64,000 nt of DNA. Origin: Haladaptatus salinisoli. Lineage in GTDB: Archaea > Halobacteriota > Halobacteria > Halobacteriales > Haladaptataceae. The translations under genes and the position numbers were made by a program. A model generated the notes under the pieces. The model made no database searches, was not told the DNA's origin, and saw nothing but the letters and a program-made list of their open reading frames with translations. Below are positions 42,638 to 50,503 of the stretch, piece by piece; the stretch's first letter is position 1, and each line of letters starts with the position of its first letter. The DNA lies in contig NZ_CP085327.1 in the NCBI RefSeq assembly GCF_020614375.1, positions 1,178,001 through 1,242,000 of the forward strand, in the 5' to 3' direction.

Positions 42638-43260
42638 AGAACGTAGACGACCTCATCGAGAGCGCGGCCGAACTCGCGGAGCGCGGCCTCTCGAAGGGCG
42701 AAATCGCGGACGAACTGAACGTGTCGCGCGAGACCGCCAGTTGGCTGGTCGAGCGCAGCGGGAGCGCCCCGACCCCCGAACCGAAGGGCGGCCCGCAGGA
42801 CATCCACGTCGATTGGAGCGCCGTCGGGCGCGACAGCGCCCGACTCTCCTACGTCGGCGCGGCGATGGCCGACATGCTGTCGAAACACGGCGAGGAGGTC
42901 GACCTGACCATCGGCATCGAGAAAGCGGGCGCGCCGCTGGCGACGGTGGTGGCGCGCGAACTCGACACCGACCTCGGCACGTACGCCCCGCGAAAGCACC
43001 AGTGGGAGGAGGGCGACATCGACGAGTACGGCGGCAGTTTCTCGCGCAACTTCGCCCAGATTCGCGACCGCGAGTGTTACGTCGTGGACGACACCATCAC
43101 CAGCGGAACGACGATGGGCGAGACCATCGACGCCATCGAGGACCAGGGCGGCGAACCGGTCGCCTGCATCGTCCTCGCCGACAAGCAGGGATTCGAGGAA
43201 CTGAAGGGCGTCCCCGTCTACTCGCTCGTGCAGGTCATCGGCGTCGGCAGCGAGGAGTGA
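42634..43260 (+). CDS. gfcR: GfcR-like regulator (orotate phosphoribosyltransferase-like with N-terminal HTH)
   Basis: This 208-residue protein has an N-terminal HTH (ERGLSKGEIADELNVSRETASWLVER) joined to a PRPP-binding PRTase domain (GIEKAGAPLATVVARELDT and YVVDDTITSGTTMGETIDAI). In Haloferax volcanii the homolog GfcR activates glucose and fructose degradation genes and is encoded beside gdh. Here the same gdh-gfcR pair is translationally coupled by ATGA, so regulator and first pathway enzyme are made together. It is often annotated as PyrE-like, but the HTH argues against a biosynthetic role. Confidence 0.9.
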   Translation: MKNVDDLIESAAELAERGLSKGEIADELNVSRETASWLVERSGSAPTPEPKGGPQDIHVDWSAVGRDSARLSYVGAAMADMLSKHGEEVDLTIGIEKAGAPLATVVARELDTDLGTYAPRKHQWEEGDIDEYGGSFSRNFAQIRDRECYVVDDTITSGTTMGETIDAIEDQGGEPVACIVLADKQGFEELKGVPVYSLVQVIGVGSEE

Positions 43261-43301
43261 CAGTCGCAACTTCTTTGCGGCGTCGGTTCTTACGCAAGCG
43301 T

Positions 43302-43646
43302 ATGACGTTCACACCCGGCGAACAACTCTCCGCCGAGGAAGTAGCGGAACGAGTCGATTCGGCCGTCGAGGACGAGGAAGTCGTCCTGTTCATGAAAGGA
43401 ACGTCGATGATGCCGCAGTGCGGGTACTCCCGGCGCGCGCTCGAACTCATCGGCAAACACCGCGACGAGTTCGAGACGGTCGACGTGCTCGACAACTTGG
43501 ACGCCTACCGCGAGGCGCTCTCGCGCCACAGCGGCTGGGAGACGATTCCCCAGACGTTCGTCGGCGGCGAGTTCGTCGGCGGAAGCGACGTTTTAGCCGA
43601 GATGGAAGAGCGCGACGAACTGGGAGAGACGCTCCGAACCGAATAG
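43302..43646 (+). CDS. Monothiol glutaredoxin-family protein
   Basis: This 114-residue thioredoxin-fold protein has VVLFMKGTSMMPQCGYSRRALELI, a CGYS active site close to the CGFS of monothiol glutaredoxins, then WETIPQTFVGGEFVGGSDVLAEM with the cis-Pro (TIPQ) and glutathione-site GG. CGFS glutaredoxins carry or deliver iron-sulphur clusters with a thiol such as glutathione or, in haloarchaea, gamma-glutamylcysteine. It lies 41 nt downstream of gfcR on the same strand and may share its transcript. Confidence 0.9.
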   Translation: MTFTPGEQLSAEEVAERVDSAVEDEEVVLFMKGTSMMPQCGYSRRALELIGKHRDEFETVDVLDNLDAYREALSRHSGWETIPQTFVGGEFVGGSDVLAEMEERDELGETLRTE

Positions 43647-43750
43647 GGTCGTTTCGACGGTTGAATCCGCAACCGAAAGAGTAGACCCTATATGTTCGGG
43701 GCGCGTATAGGTAACCGACAGCCGCCGGGAGACGGAACCACCGACCACAA

Positions 43751-44326
43751 ATGAGCCAGGTATACCGACTGCATTCGACGCTCGAACTGCCGCTTGAGAC
43801 CGTCTACGACTACTTCGAAAGCGACCCTCAGCTGCCGGAGAAGATAGACAGCGTCGACATCACTCGCCGCAACAACACGCTCATCATCAGCGCGGTGTCG
43901 ACGGACGAAAGCATCAGCAAGTACACGCCGACCGCCCAGTTGAAAGCGAGCGTCTCGGAGACGCGCGTCTTCACGGAAGAGGAGGAGGCGCGGCGCAACG
44001 CCCCGCGATGGGGCGAGGAGTACGACGAAGACGAGGAGGAACCCACGGGCGAACTCATCGAGATGGCCGCGTTCAAGGGCGACCGCGAGACCGTCCTCCA
44101 GAACAGCGCGGTCCAGTATCCGATGTTCCAAGTGCTCTGCGCGCTCGCCCGCAAAGCGGAGAAGGGGACGCTCACCGCGATCGCCGAGGTCGACGGCGAC
44201 CTGGAGGCGACCCGCATCGTCGACGGGGACGACCGACCCGCCTCCATCGAGGTCGTGGAGGGACCGCGAAAGGAGAGTTCCTCGTCCAGCGGCGTGAACT
44301 GGCGCGACAACAAATTCATCTCTTAA
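43751..44326 (+). CDS. Conserved haloarchaeal protein of unknown function (DUF7110-like)
   Basis: This 191-residue soluble protein begins MSQVYRLHSTLELPLETVYD, followed by ITRRNNTLIISAVS and TPTAQLKASVSETRVF, an acidic linker around residue 90, and a second domain FQVLCALARKAEKGTLTAIAEVDG. The N-terminal half looks like a small alpha/beta domain. It is probably a haloarchaea-only family; I recall DUF7110 with moderate certainty. It is transcribed alone. Confidence 0.7.
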   Translation: MSQVYRLHSTLELPLETVYDYFESDPQLPEKIDSVDITRRNNTLIISAVSTDESISKYTPTAQLKASVSETRVFTEEEEARRNAPRWGEEYDEDEEEPTGELIEMAAFKGDRETVLQNSAVQYPMFQVLCALARKAEKGTLTAIAEVDGDLEATRIVDGDDRPASIEVVEGPRKESSSSSGVNWRDNKFIS

Positions 44327-44580
44327 CGCGACCCGGGATCGGTCGCAGACTGCGGAGACTCGACCCGCGCTCTTACGTCGCTCGCTAGTTTTCGGCGCGT
44401 CACCACTGTTCGACTCGCGGCGCGCCCGCTCTTAGAACGTCGTTCACGGACCGTAACTGCAGGTCACCGCCGACGAGTAACGCTACCGCGGCGACTCGCG
44501 CGTCGTCTCGCCTACCGTCACGATTCTCCACGCCGAGCCGAAAAGCACTTTACTCCCCTAATTATATCTAATTACGAGTC

Positions 44581-45552
44581 ATGCCGGACGAATTCCCAGA
44601 CTATCTCGACGTGGACTACACCGACGGCGAAGGCGAGAATCCCGAGGATTACCCTTCGCTCGAAGATAAGATCGAGAAGGCTATCGACGTGACGCGGCGG
44701 GGTCTCGAGCAGTACGAGAACCCCGTCGTCATGTGGACCGGCGGGAAGGACTCCACGCTCACGCTCTACTTCATCAAGGAGGTCGCGGAGCGGCACGACC
44801 TCGACGTTCCGCCCGCGGTGTTCATCGACCACTACCAGCACTTCCAGGAGATTCACGACTTCGTGGATCGCTGGGCCGACGAGTGGGACTTGGACGTCAT
44901 CTACGCCCGTAACGAGGACGTCGGCGGGTACGTGGACGAACACGACCTCGAACCGGGCGACGACATTCCCGTCTCCGAACTGTCGGAGCACAACCAGCAC
45001 CACGTGCGCGATCTCCTCGAGTACGAGGAGGACACGTTCCCGTTCCTGCTCGACACCTACGTCGGCAACCACCTGCTGAAGACGGTCGCGCTGAACGACG
45101 CGCTCGAGGAGTACGACGTGGACGGCGTCATCTCCGGCGTCCGCTGGGACGAACAGGAGGCCCGCGCCGACGAGACGTTCTTCAGCCCGCGCCACGACCC
45201 CGACATCTACCCGCCCCACGACCGCATCCAACCCATCCTCCAGTTCGACGAGGCCGCCGTCTGGGACGCCTTCTGGCACTTCGTCGTGCCCGACACCGTC
45301 GAGGACTACCCCGACGAGGGCTACGTCCCGCAGGGGTACGACGACCTGCCGAACGGACTCTCGCAGCAGGATACCCCCGTCTCGCCCAAGTACTTCGAAG
45401 GGTTCCGCTCGCTCGGCAGCGAGGTCAGCACCGAGAAGAGCGACGAGGACCCCGCGTGGCTGCAGGACATGGAGAACACGACCGAGCGCGCGGGCCGCGC
45501 CCAGGACAAAGAGGACCTGATGGAGCGCCTGCGCGACCTCGGGTACATGTGA
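44581..45552 (+). CDS. PAPS reductase/CysD-family protein
   Basis: This 323-residue adenine nucleotide alpha hydrolase has the P-loop VMWTGGKDSTLTLYFIKEVAE, an acidic helix FIDHYQHFQEIHDFVDRW, DGVISGVRWDEQEARADE, and HDRIQPILQFDEAAVWDAFW, the standard order for PAPS reductase and CysD. The C-terminus has no reductive Cys motif (usually ECG-C), so it is more likely an ATP-using activating enzyme, such as a CysD-like or thiolation enzyme, than a PAPS reductase. A hairpin terminator follows 26 nt after the stop. Confidence 0.85.
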   Translation: MPDEFPDYLDVDYTDGEGENPEDYPSLEDKIEKAIDVTRRGLEQYENPVVMWTGGKDSTLTLYFIKEVAERHDLDVPPAVFIDHYQHFQEIHDFVDRWADEWDLDVIYARNEDVGGYVDEHDLEPGDDIPVSELSEHNQHHVRDLLEYEEDTFPFLLDTYVGNHLLKTVALNDALEEYDVDGVISGVRWDEQEARADETFFSPRHDPDIYPPHDRIQPILQFDEAAVWDAFWHFVVPDTVEDYPDEGYVPQGYDDLPNGLSQQDTPVSPKYFEGFRSLGSEVSTEKSDEDPAWLQDMENTTERAGRAQDKEDLMERLRDLGYM

Positions 45553-45578
45553 GCACGAGCTTTTCCCGCGGTCGGGAA

Positions 45579-45611
45579 CCGAAACCGGCGTCACTGTGAC
45601 GCCGGTTTCGG
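45579..45611 (+). terminator. 15-bp hairpin after the PAPS-reductase-like gene
   Basis: Arms 45579-45593 (CCGAAACCGGCGTCA) and 45597-45611 are perfect reverse complements with a 3-base loop. Outer arms CGAGCTTTTC near 45556 and GAAAAGCTCG near 45625 can extend the stem. It lies 26 nt past the stop at 45552. A second hairpin follows at 45647-45665. Confidence 0.5.
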
Positions 45612-45646
45612 CCAACTTTCCTGAGAAAAGCTCGACCAAAAGCACC

Positions 45647-45665
45647 GTCAGAGCAATGCTCTGAC
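45647..45665. repeat. Perfect palindromic hairpin
   Basis: GTCAGAGC - AAT - GCTCTGAC. An 8-bp stem with a 3-base loop, 36 nt after the larger hairpin. It could be part of a structured RNA or a second terminator. Confidence 0.4.
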
Positions 45666-45806
45666 GAGTCGTTCGTTGCGTCGCTCGCGAAAACACTCCT
45701 CCTTCATTTTACGCGGACGACTCGCACCGTGAGTCCGCCGAACTCCATTTAGTCGTCGGCCCGCTCGCTCGTCGCTACGCTCCTCACCTGCGGAGAGTGA
45801 GCCGGC

Positions 45807-45930
45807 TCTGGCGGCTGTGTCGTCCGCTGGGAGGTGGAGAGTGTGAAATCGCCCAGGTCTGGCGGTTGCGTCACCTGCTGGTTCAGGTTGTCGGTGAAAA
45901 TTCGCGGAGTTTCTGGCGGTTGGTCGGGCC
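45807..45930. repeat. Three degenerate TCTGGCGGYTG repeats in a gene-free stretch
   Basis: TCTGGCGGYTG-type copies start at 45807, 45858 and 45912, spaced 51 and 54 nt; the first two extend to TCTGGCGGYTGYGTC. The stretch 45553-46032 contains hairpins near its start, these repeats and no convincing coding frame. It may be decayed coding sequence or a non-coding RNA. Confidence 0.4.
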
Positions 45931-46032
45931 GCCTATCGCTCCCTCGTTTCGCTCGGTCGCCGTTCGACAGGTAGTGTTATCGGTGACGGATTTAAAACGA
46001 ATCACATCCTCGCGGTCGGTCGCGGCGAGTGA

Positions 46033-46218
46033 CTACCGCGACGCCCGGTGTTCGCCGTGTTTCACGCCGAGCGCCAGCACGAGGACGCCGAACACGACCA
46101 GTCCGCCGCTGACCATCATCGATATCGTCTGTGGCATGCCGCTCGTCAACGTCCCGCCGAGTACTATCGCCAGGAGGACGAGGAACGCGACCGCCGTCGT
46201 GACTTCGTCGAACTTCAT
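46033..46218 (-). CDS. Small two-helix membrane protein
   Basis: This 61-residue protein has two membrane segments (VAFLVLLAIVLGGTLTSG, then ISMMVSGGLVVFGVLVLALGV) and a short basic tail (KHGEHRASR). Its start MKFDEV is typical of haloarchaeal small membrane proteins. The function is unknown. It is 31 nt downstream of the larger membrane protein gene on the same strand and probably co-transcribed. Confidence 0.6.
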   Translation of the reverse strand: MKFDEVTTAVAFLVLLAIVLGGTLTSGMPQTISMMVSGGLVVFGVLVLALGVKHGEHRASR

Positions 46219-46249
46219 ACGTGAGCGTTAACCGACGCGATAAAAAGGC

Positions 46250-46993
46250 TTACTCCGATTTCGGGCGCATGAGATTCGCCAGCGTCACTAAGAACCCGAG
46301 GAGCCAACCGATCGGAACCGCGATGCCGAACCACATGCCGACGTACGCGAGTCCCTCGAGGTCGAACCGCGCCCGGAGGAACTCGTCGATTCCGCGGTAG
46401 GTGAGCACGTTGTCGAGCAACCACACCGCCAGCGTCTCGCTGTTCGGGAAGACGACGTTCGAGAGCGTCGGCGAGTACAGCGCCGCGACCACGGGCGGCA
46501 GGAACAGCGCCGTCATGCCGAACGGGTAGGCGAACAGCACCGTCGTTATCCGACCGCCGTGCTTGCTGGTGAGGTACGCCAACGCCGCGGCGACGGTGGC
46601 GACGCCCCCCGCCGCGGTGACGGCGAGGAACCCTTCCGTCGAGAAGCGCATCCGCGCCAGCGCCGCGAGACCGCCCCACACGACCACCGAGAGCAGGACG
46701 ACGCCCAGTATCCCGAGGCTCGCCGCCGTCCGGTCGATGCGACTCGTGTAGTAGCGCGCCGCGAACCCGAACAGGACGAACGGGTAGAGCAGCGCGACGG
46801 TCAGCGCGCCGACCGCGCTCCACCCGCGGTAGGCCGCCTTCCCCGTCGCGCTCTGCGGGGTCCACTTTCCGAGCACCGAGTGCGATTGCTGTCGCTGTCG
46901 CGGAAAAAACAGCGCCATCCACCCGACGTGCAGTTGCTGTATGTCGTATCGTATCGCGCCGATGAGTCCGCCCCGACTCGTTCCGCGTGCCAT
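46250..46993 (-). CDS. Yip1-like multi-spanning membrane protein
   Basis: This 247-residue protein has five or six hydrophobic segments (VGALTVALLYPFVLFGFAA, SLGILGVVLLSVVVWGGLAAL, VATVAAALAYL, VLFAYPFGMTALFLPPVVAAL, YVGMWFGIAVPIGWLLGFLV) and an N-terminal amphipathic region (RYDIQQLHVGWMALFFP). The repeated helix pairs with short loops resemble archaeal Yip1/DUF1282 proteins. The role is unknown. It is the first gene of a two-gene unit with the 61-residue protein. Confidence 0.6.
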   Translation of the reverse strand: MARGTSRGGLIGAIRYDIQQLHVGWMALFFPRQRQQSHSVLGKWTPQSATGKAAYRGWSAVGALTVALLYPFVLFGFAARYYTSRIDRTAASLGILGVVLLSVVVWGGLAALARMRFSTEGFLAVTAAGGVATVAAALAYLTSKHGGRITTVLFAYPFGMTALFLPPVVAALYSPTLSNVVFPNSETLAVWLLDNVLTYRGIDEFLRARFDLEGLAYVGMWFGIAVPIGWLLGFLVTLANLMRPKSE

Positions 46994-47443
46994 ACTGCTG
47001 ATTGATTCGACACGCCGATATGAATGTTCCCCTTGATGAGCGGCAGGTTTGAAAGTTAGCAGCTACGGACGCGCAGGCTTCGAACCGCGACGTGTCAGAT
47101 TACCGTCTTTACCGTCGACGTCTCCCTTCTGTTACCTTCCGAACCGACTCGCTTCTCGCCGACGGTCGCCGCCCGTCACGCCGGAGACGACCGCCCCGAC
47201 GGACGCCGATGAATACGGAGACGGGACATTAATTCACTCGCATTTTCATTTATAGTAAGTTATTTAGAGTTTGGTTACATTGTTCATGTCGAGGACGAAT
47301 ACCGAGGAGTCCTCCCGCGGTGGCTCGCCTCGAACGTGTACCGGCTGTCGATACAGTGGGTTTCGGGAACCCTCGCGCGTCGAAGGGACCATCGCGGCGA
47401 ACGCGACCGACAGAACGCGACGAAACTCGGATGGTCAACAACC
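46994..47443. other. Intergenic stretch with an AT-rich promoter region
   Basis: This 450-nt gap holds no convincing gene on either strand. The AT-rich block 47228-47285 (with TTTATAGTAA and TTATTTAGAG) is the only obvious feature, and may contain the promoter for the downstream exported M23 protein, which would then have a leader of more than 100 nt. Confidence 0.5.
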
Positions 47444-48187
47444 ATGACGCGCAAATTGAATCGACGAACGTTCGGTAAAGCACTCGGAACGGCGGCGGCG
47501 GGGCTGGCCGTTCCAGCAGCACTCAGCGGTTCGGCCAGCGCCTTCAGCGACGGAGAGCGAGTCGAAGCGACGACCAACCTGAACACGCGGGAGCAGCCGG
47601 GGACGGAGTCGCCCGTCGTCGCCACGGTCTCGCCGGGCGAGGTCGGCGAGATCATGAACGGGCCGACGACCGAGGACGGCTACACCTGGTGGGGCGTCCA
47701 CTGGCTCGACCGCAACGTCTGGGGCTGGTCCGTGGAACGATATCTCGCTTCCACCGGGAGCGCGGAGACCGACATCGTCTGGCCGATGAACGGCTACATC
47801 ACGTCGCCGTACGGGCCGCGCGGCAGCGGCTACCACTACGGCGTGGACATCGGTCACAACGGCGAAATCGGTACGCCCATCTACGCGGCGCGGGCCGGAA
47901 CCGCCTACACCGCCTACGACTCCGGCGGTTACGGGAACTACGTCTACATCGTCCACGAAAACGGCTACGAGACGGAGTACGGCCACGTCAACAGCTTCGC
48001 CGTCTCGGACGGTCAGAGCGTCAGCCGAGGCCAGCACATCGCCGGAATGGGCGACTCCGGAAACTCGACGGGGCCGCACCTCCACTTCGGCATCGAGCAG
48101 AACAACGACCCCAAGCCGATTCCCGGCAGCGACGGGCAGACCGTCAGCGCCGGCGGTGCGATTCAGAGGGATTACAGCGGGCTGTAG
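47444..48187 (+). CDS. Tat-exported SH3b-M23 (LytM) peptidase-like protein
   Basis: This 247-residue protein starts MTRKLNRRTFGKALGTAAAG with a twin-arginine signal ending near SGSASA. Residues about 40-100 form an SH3b domain (TNLNTREQPGTESPVV, WWGVHWLDRNVWGWS). The C-terminal M23 domain keeps zinc ligands HYGVDIG and HLHFG and the central EYGHVNSF, so it may be active. M23 enzymes cut peptidoglycan peptides, which haloarchaea lack. It may act on foreign cell walls or on surface proteins, or be a structural domain. I chose ATG 47444 because the Tat motif follows. Confidence 0.88.
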   Translation: MTRKLNRRTFGKALGTAAAGLAVPAALSGSASAFSDGERVEATTNLNTREQPGTESPVVATVSPGEVGEIMNGPTTEDGYTWWGVHWLDRNVWGWSVERYLASTGSAETDIVWPMNGYITSPYGPRGSGYHYGVDIGHNGEIGTPIYAARAGTAYTAYDSGGYGNYVYIVHENGYETEYGHVNSFAVSDGQSVSRGQHIAGMGDSGNSTGPHLHFGIEQNNDPKPIPGSDGQTVSAGGAIQRDYSGL

Positions 48188-48241
48188 TTCGGCGAACGTC
48201 CGACACGGATTATTTTCCGCGCGGAGTCGACGCCGAGACAG

Positions 48242-50383
48242 TCACTCCGATCGCCGCCCGGCGTGGCCCGGATAATCGCGCTCGAACCGGTCTTCTATCT
48301 CGTCTCCGTCGAACTCGACGACGACGGGTCGCCCGTGCGGGCAGGCGTAGGGATTCTCGCAGTCGTCCAGCGCCGAGAGCAGTCGCACCACGTCGCCCTC
48401 CCGAAGCGACGTGTTTCCGGTGACCGAGGGGTAACACGCCAGATCGGAGATGAGCGCGTCGGCCACCGCCTCCGCCGAATTCCCGTCGCGTTCGTCCGGG
48501 TCGGCCGAGACGAACTCGCTCAACACGTCCCGGAGGAGGTCGGGCGAGAGCGTCTCGCTCAGCACGGCGGGCACCGTCGTCACCTCGACCGTGCGTTCTC
48601 CGGCGCGCGCGGCGTGGAATCCCAACCGCGCCAGCGCCTCCCGATACTCGTCGAACAGCGCCGTCTCCGCCGCCGTCAGTTCGAGTTCGACCGGCGCGGC
48701 GAGCACCTGCGTCGTGGTGTCGCCCGCGAACCGCTCGCGGAGTCGTTCGTAGTTCACGCGCTCGTCCGCGGCGTGCTGGTCGACGAGCACCAACCCGTCC
48801 GGGGTCTCGGCGACGACGTAGGTGTCGTGTAGCTGTCCGAGGACGCGCATCCGCGGCAGGCTGTCGAACTCCGCGCGCTCCTCGCCGGACGACCCCGCGA
48901 GCGTTCCCGCCTCCGTCGGCGCTCGGAACTTGCGATCGGGTTCGGAGCGCGAATCCGCGGTCCCCCGCGCCGGCGGTGAATCGCGCGCGGACGTCTGGCA
49001 GGAATTCTCGTCGGGCGCGGTGGACGTTCGGTTCGTCCGGCCCCGTTCGCTCGCGGCGTCGCCGTCGGTCGGCCTCCGGGGGCCGGTCGACGCGGTGTCG
49101 GTCGCGTCGGTCGCGCCGTCGGGAGCGGGGCGAGGCGACGCCGAACCGCCCGCGCGTCGTTTCGATTCGGTCGACCGGTTCCGCGCGCTGGGCGTCTCGG
49201 CCGGTTCGGTCCGCGGGGCGTGCGACGTCTCCCGCTCGGCGCTCGACTCGTCGGGTGCCGATTCGTCGCTATCCGGCTCGTCGCCGTCCGTTCCCGCGTC
49301 GAACCGCGACTGCACCCCCTCGGGAACCACGTCGGCTTCGGCGGGCGCGGAGCGACCGCGGGGTGCCGACGACCTGACGAGGCCTTCCTCCAGCAGGGAG
49401 TCTTCCACCGCGTCGCGGACGCTCCGGCGGACGCTTCCCTCGTCGGAAAACCTGACCTCCCACTTTCGCGGGTGGATGTTGACGTCGACCGAATCGCCCG
49501 GCACGTCGAGAAAGAGGACGGCGAAGGGGTAGCGGTCGGGCGCGAGCTGATTTCCGTAGGCCGAGAGCACGGCCTCGCGGACGACCGCGGAGCGGACGTA
49601 CCGGCCGTTGACGTATGTGGCGACGTACTCGCGGGTGCTCCGGGTCGTCTCGGGGTGGCTGACGTACCCCGAGACGTCCACCTCCGCCGACCCGTCGACC
49701 GAAATCATCGCGGTGGCGACCTCCCGCCCGTACACCGAGAGGATCGTCGACCGGAGGTCCCCCCGTCCGGTCGTGGAGAACACCTCGCGCCCGTCGTGTT
49801 CCAGCGAGAACGCCACGTCGGGGTTCGCCAGCGCGTACTGCGTGACGACGCGATTGACGCGCGAGAACTCGGTCGCGTCGGTCTTCAGGTACTTCCCTCT
49901 CGCCGGGGTGTTGAAGAACAGCTCCGCGACCTCGACCGTCGTACCCTCCGGACAGCCCGCCGGCCCGACGCGCTCCACGTCGCCGCCGACGAGTCGGAGT
50001 TCGGTGCCGCGCTCCCCACCTCGAGATTTCGTCCGGATGGTCATTCGGGACACCGCGCCGATGGTGTAGAGCGCCTCGCCCCGGAACCCGAGCGTGGCGA
50101 CGCCCGATTCGAGGTCGTCGATATCCCGAATCTTGCTCGTCGTGTGCTCTTCGACCGCGACCCGCACGTCCGCCTCGCTCATCCCCGCGCCGTCGTCGGT
50201 GACGACGATTCGCTCCGTTCCGCCGCCGTCGACGCGCACCGAGATGCGCGATGCGTCCGCGTCGAGGCTGTTTTCCACCAGTTCCTTCACCACGGAGGCC
50301 GGTCGCTCGACCACCTCCCCCGCCGCGATTCGCTGGACGGTCGTCTCGGAGAGCGGGCGAATGGTCGTCTCGCCGTCGGTCAT
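48242..50383 (-). CDS. mutL: DNA mismatch repair protein MutL
   Basis: This 713-residue protein has a GHKL ATPase (TVQRIAAGEVVERPASVVKELVENSLDA, VTDDGAGM, HTTSKI, TLGFRGEAL), a transducer domain to about 340, and a low-complexity Asp/Glu/Ser/Arg linker (about 345-490). The C-terminal domain carries the endonuclease motif DQHAADERVNYE (about 535), with ACYPSVTGN and CPHGRP, so this MutL can nick DNA, as in organisms without MutH. mutS lies 35 kb away on the other strand. Confidence 0.95.
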   Translation of the reverse strand: MTDGETTIRPLSETTVQRIAAGEVVERPASVVKELVENSLDADASRISVRVDGGGTERIVVTDDGAGMSEADVRVAVEEHTTSKIRDIDDLESGVATLGFRGEALYTIGAVSRMTIRTKSRGGERGTELRLVGGDVERVGPAGCPEGTTVEVAELFFNTPARGKYLKTDATEFSRVNRVVTQYALANPDVAFSLEHDGREVFSTTGRGDLRSTILSVYGREVATAMISVDGSAEVDVSGYVSHPETTRSTREYVATYVNGRYVRSAVVREAVLSAYGNQLAPDRYPFAVLFLDVPGDSVDVNIHPRKWEVRFSDEGSVRRSVRDAVEDSLLEEGLVRSSAPRGRSAPAEADVVPEGVQSRFDAGTDGDEPDSDESAPDESSAERETSHAPRTEPAETPSARNRSTESKRRAGGSASPRPAPDGATDATDTASTGPRRPTDGDAASERGRTNRTSTAPDENSCQTSARDSPPARGTADSRSEPDRKFRAPTEAGTLAGSSGEERAEFDSLPRMRVLGQLHDTYVVAETPDGLVLVDQHAADERVNYERLRERFAGDTTTQVLAAPVELELTAAETALFDEYREALARLGFHAARAGERTVEVTTVPAVLSETLSPDLLRDVLSEFVSADPDERDGNSAEAVADALISDLACYPSVTGNTSLREGDVVRLLSALDDCENPYACPHGRPVVVEFDGDEIEDRFERDYPGHAGRRSE

Positions 50384-50503
50384 CCCTCGAATCGTTTCGG
50401 CCCGGCGTCTTCAAGGTTCGCGTGTCCCTCCCGGCCTCGGTCGCGGACGCCGCGGTCGGACTCCCTCCCCGAGCTTTATCCCGGAAAACGACCCACGTCC
50501 ACT

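Noticed and set aside
42634..43260. Orotate phosphoribosyltransferase PyrE
   Set aside because: The N-terminal HTH and coupling to glucose dehydrogenase fit the regulator GfcR rather than pyrimidine synthesis.
47041..47110. Possible tRNA-like segment with TTCGAA in the intergenic region
   Set aside because: No acceptor stem or anticodon arm can be folded around it.
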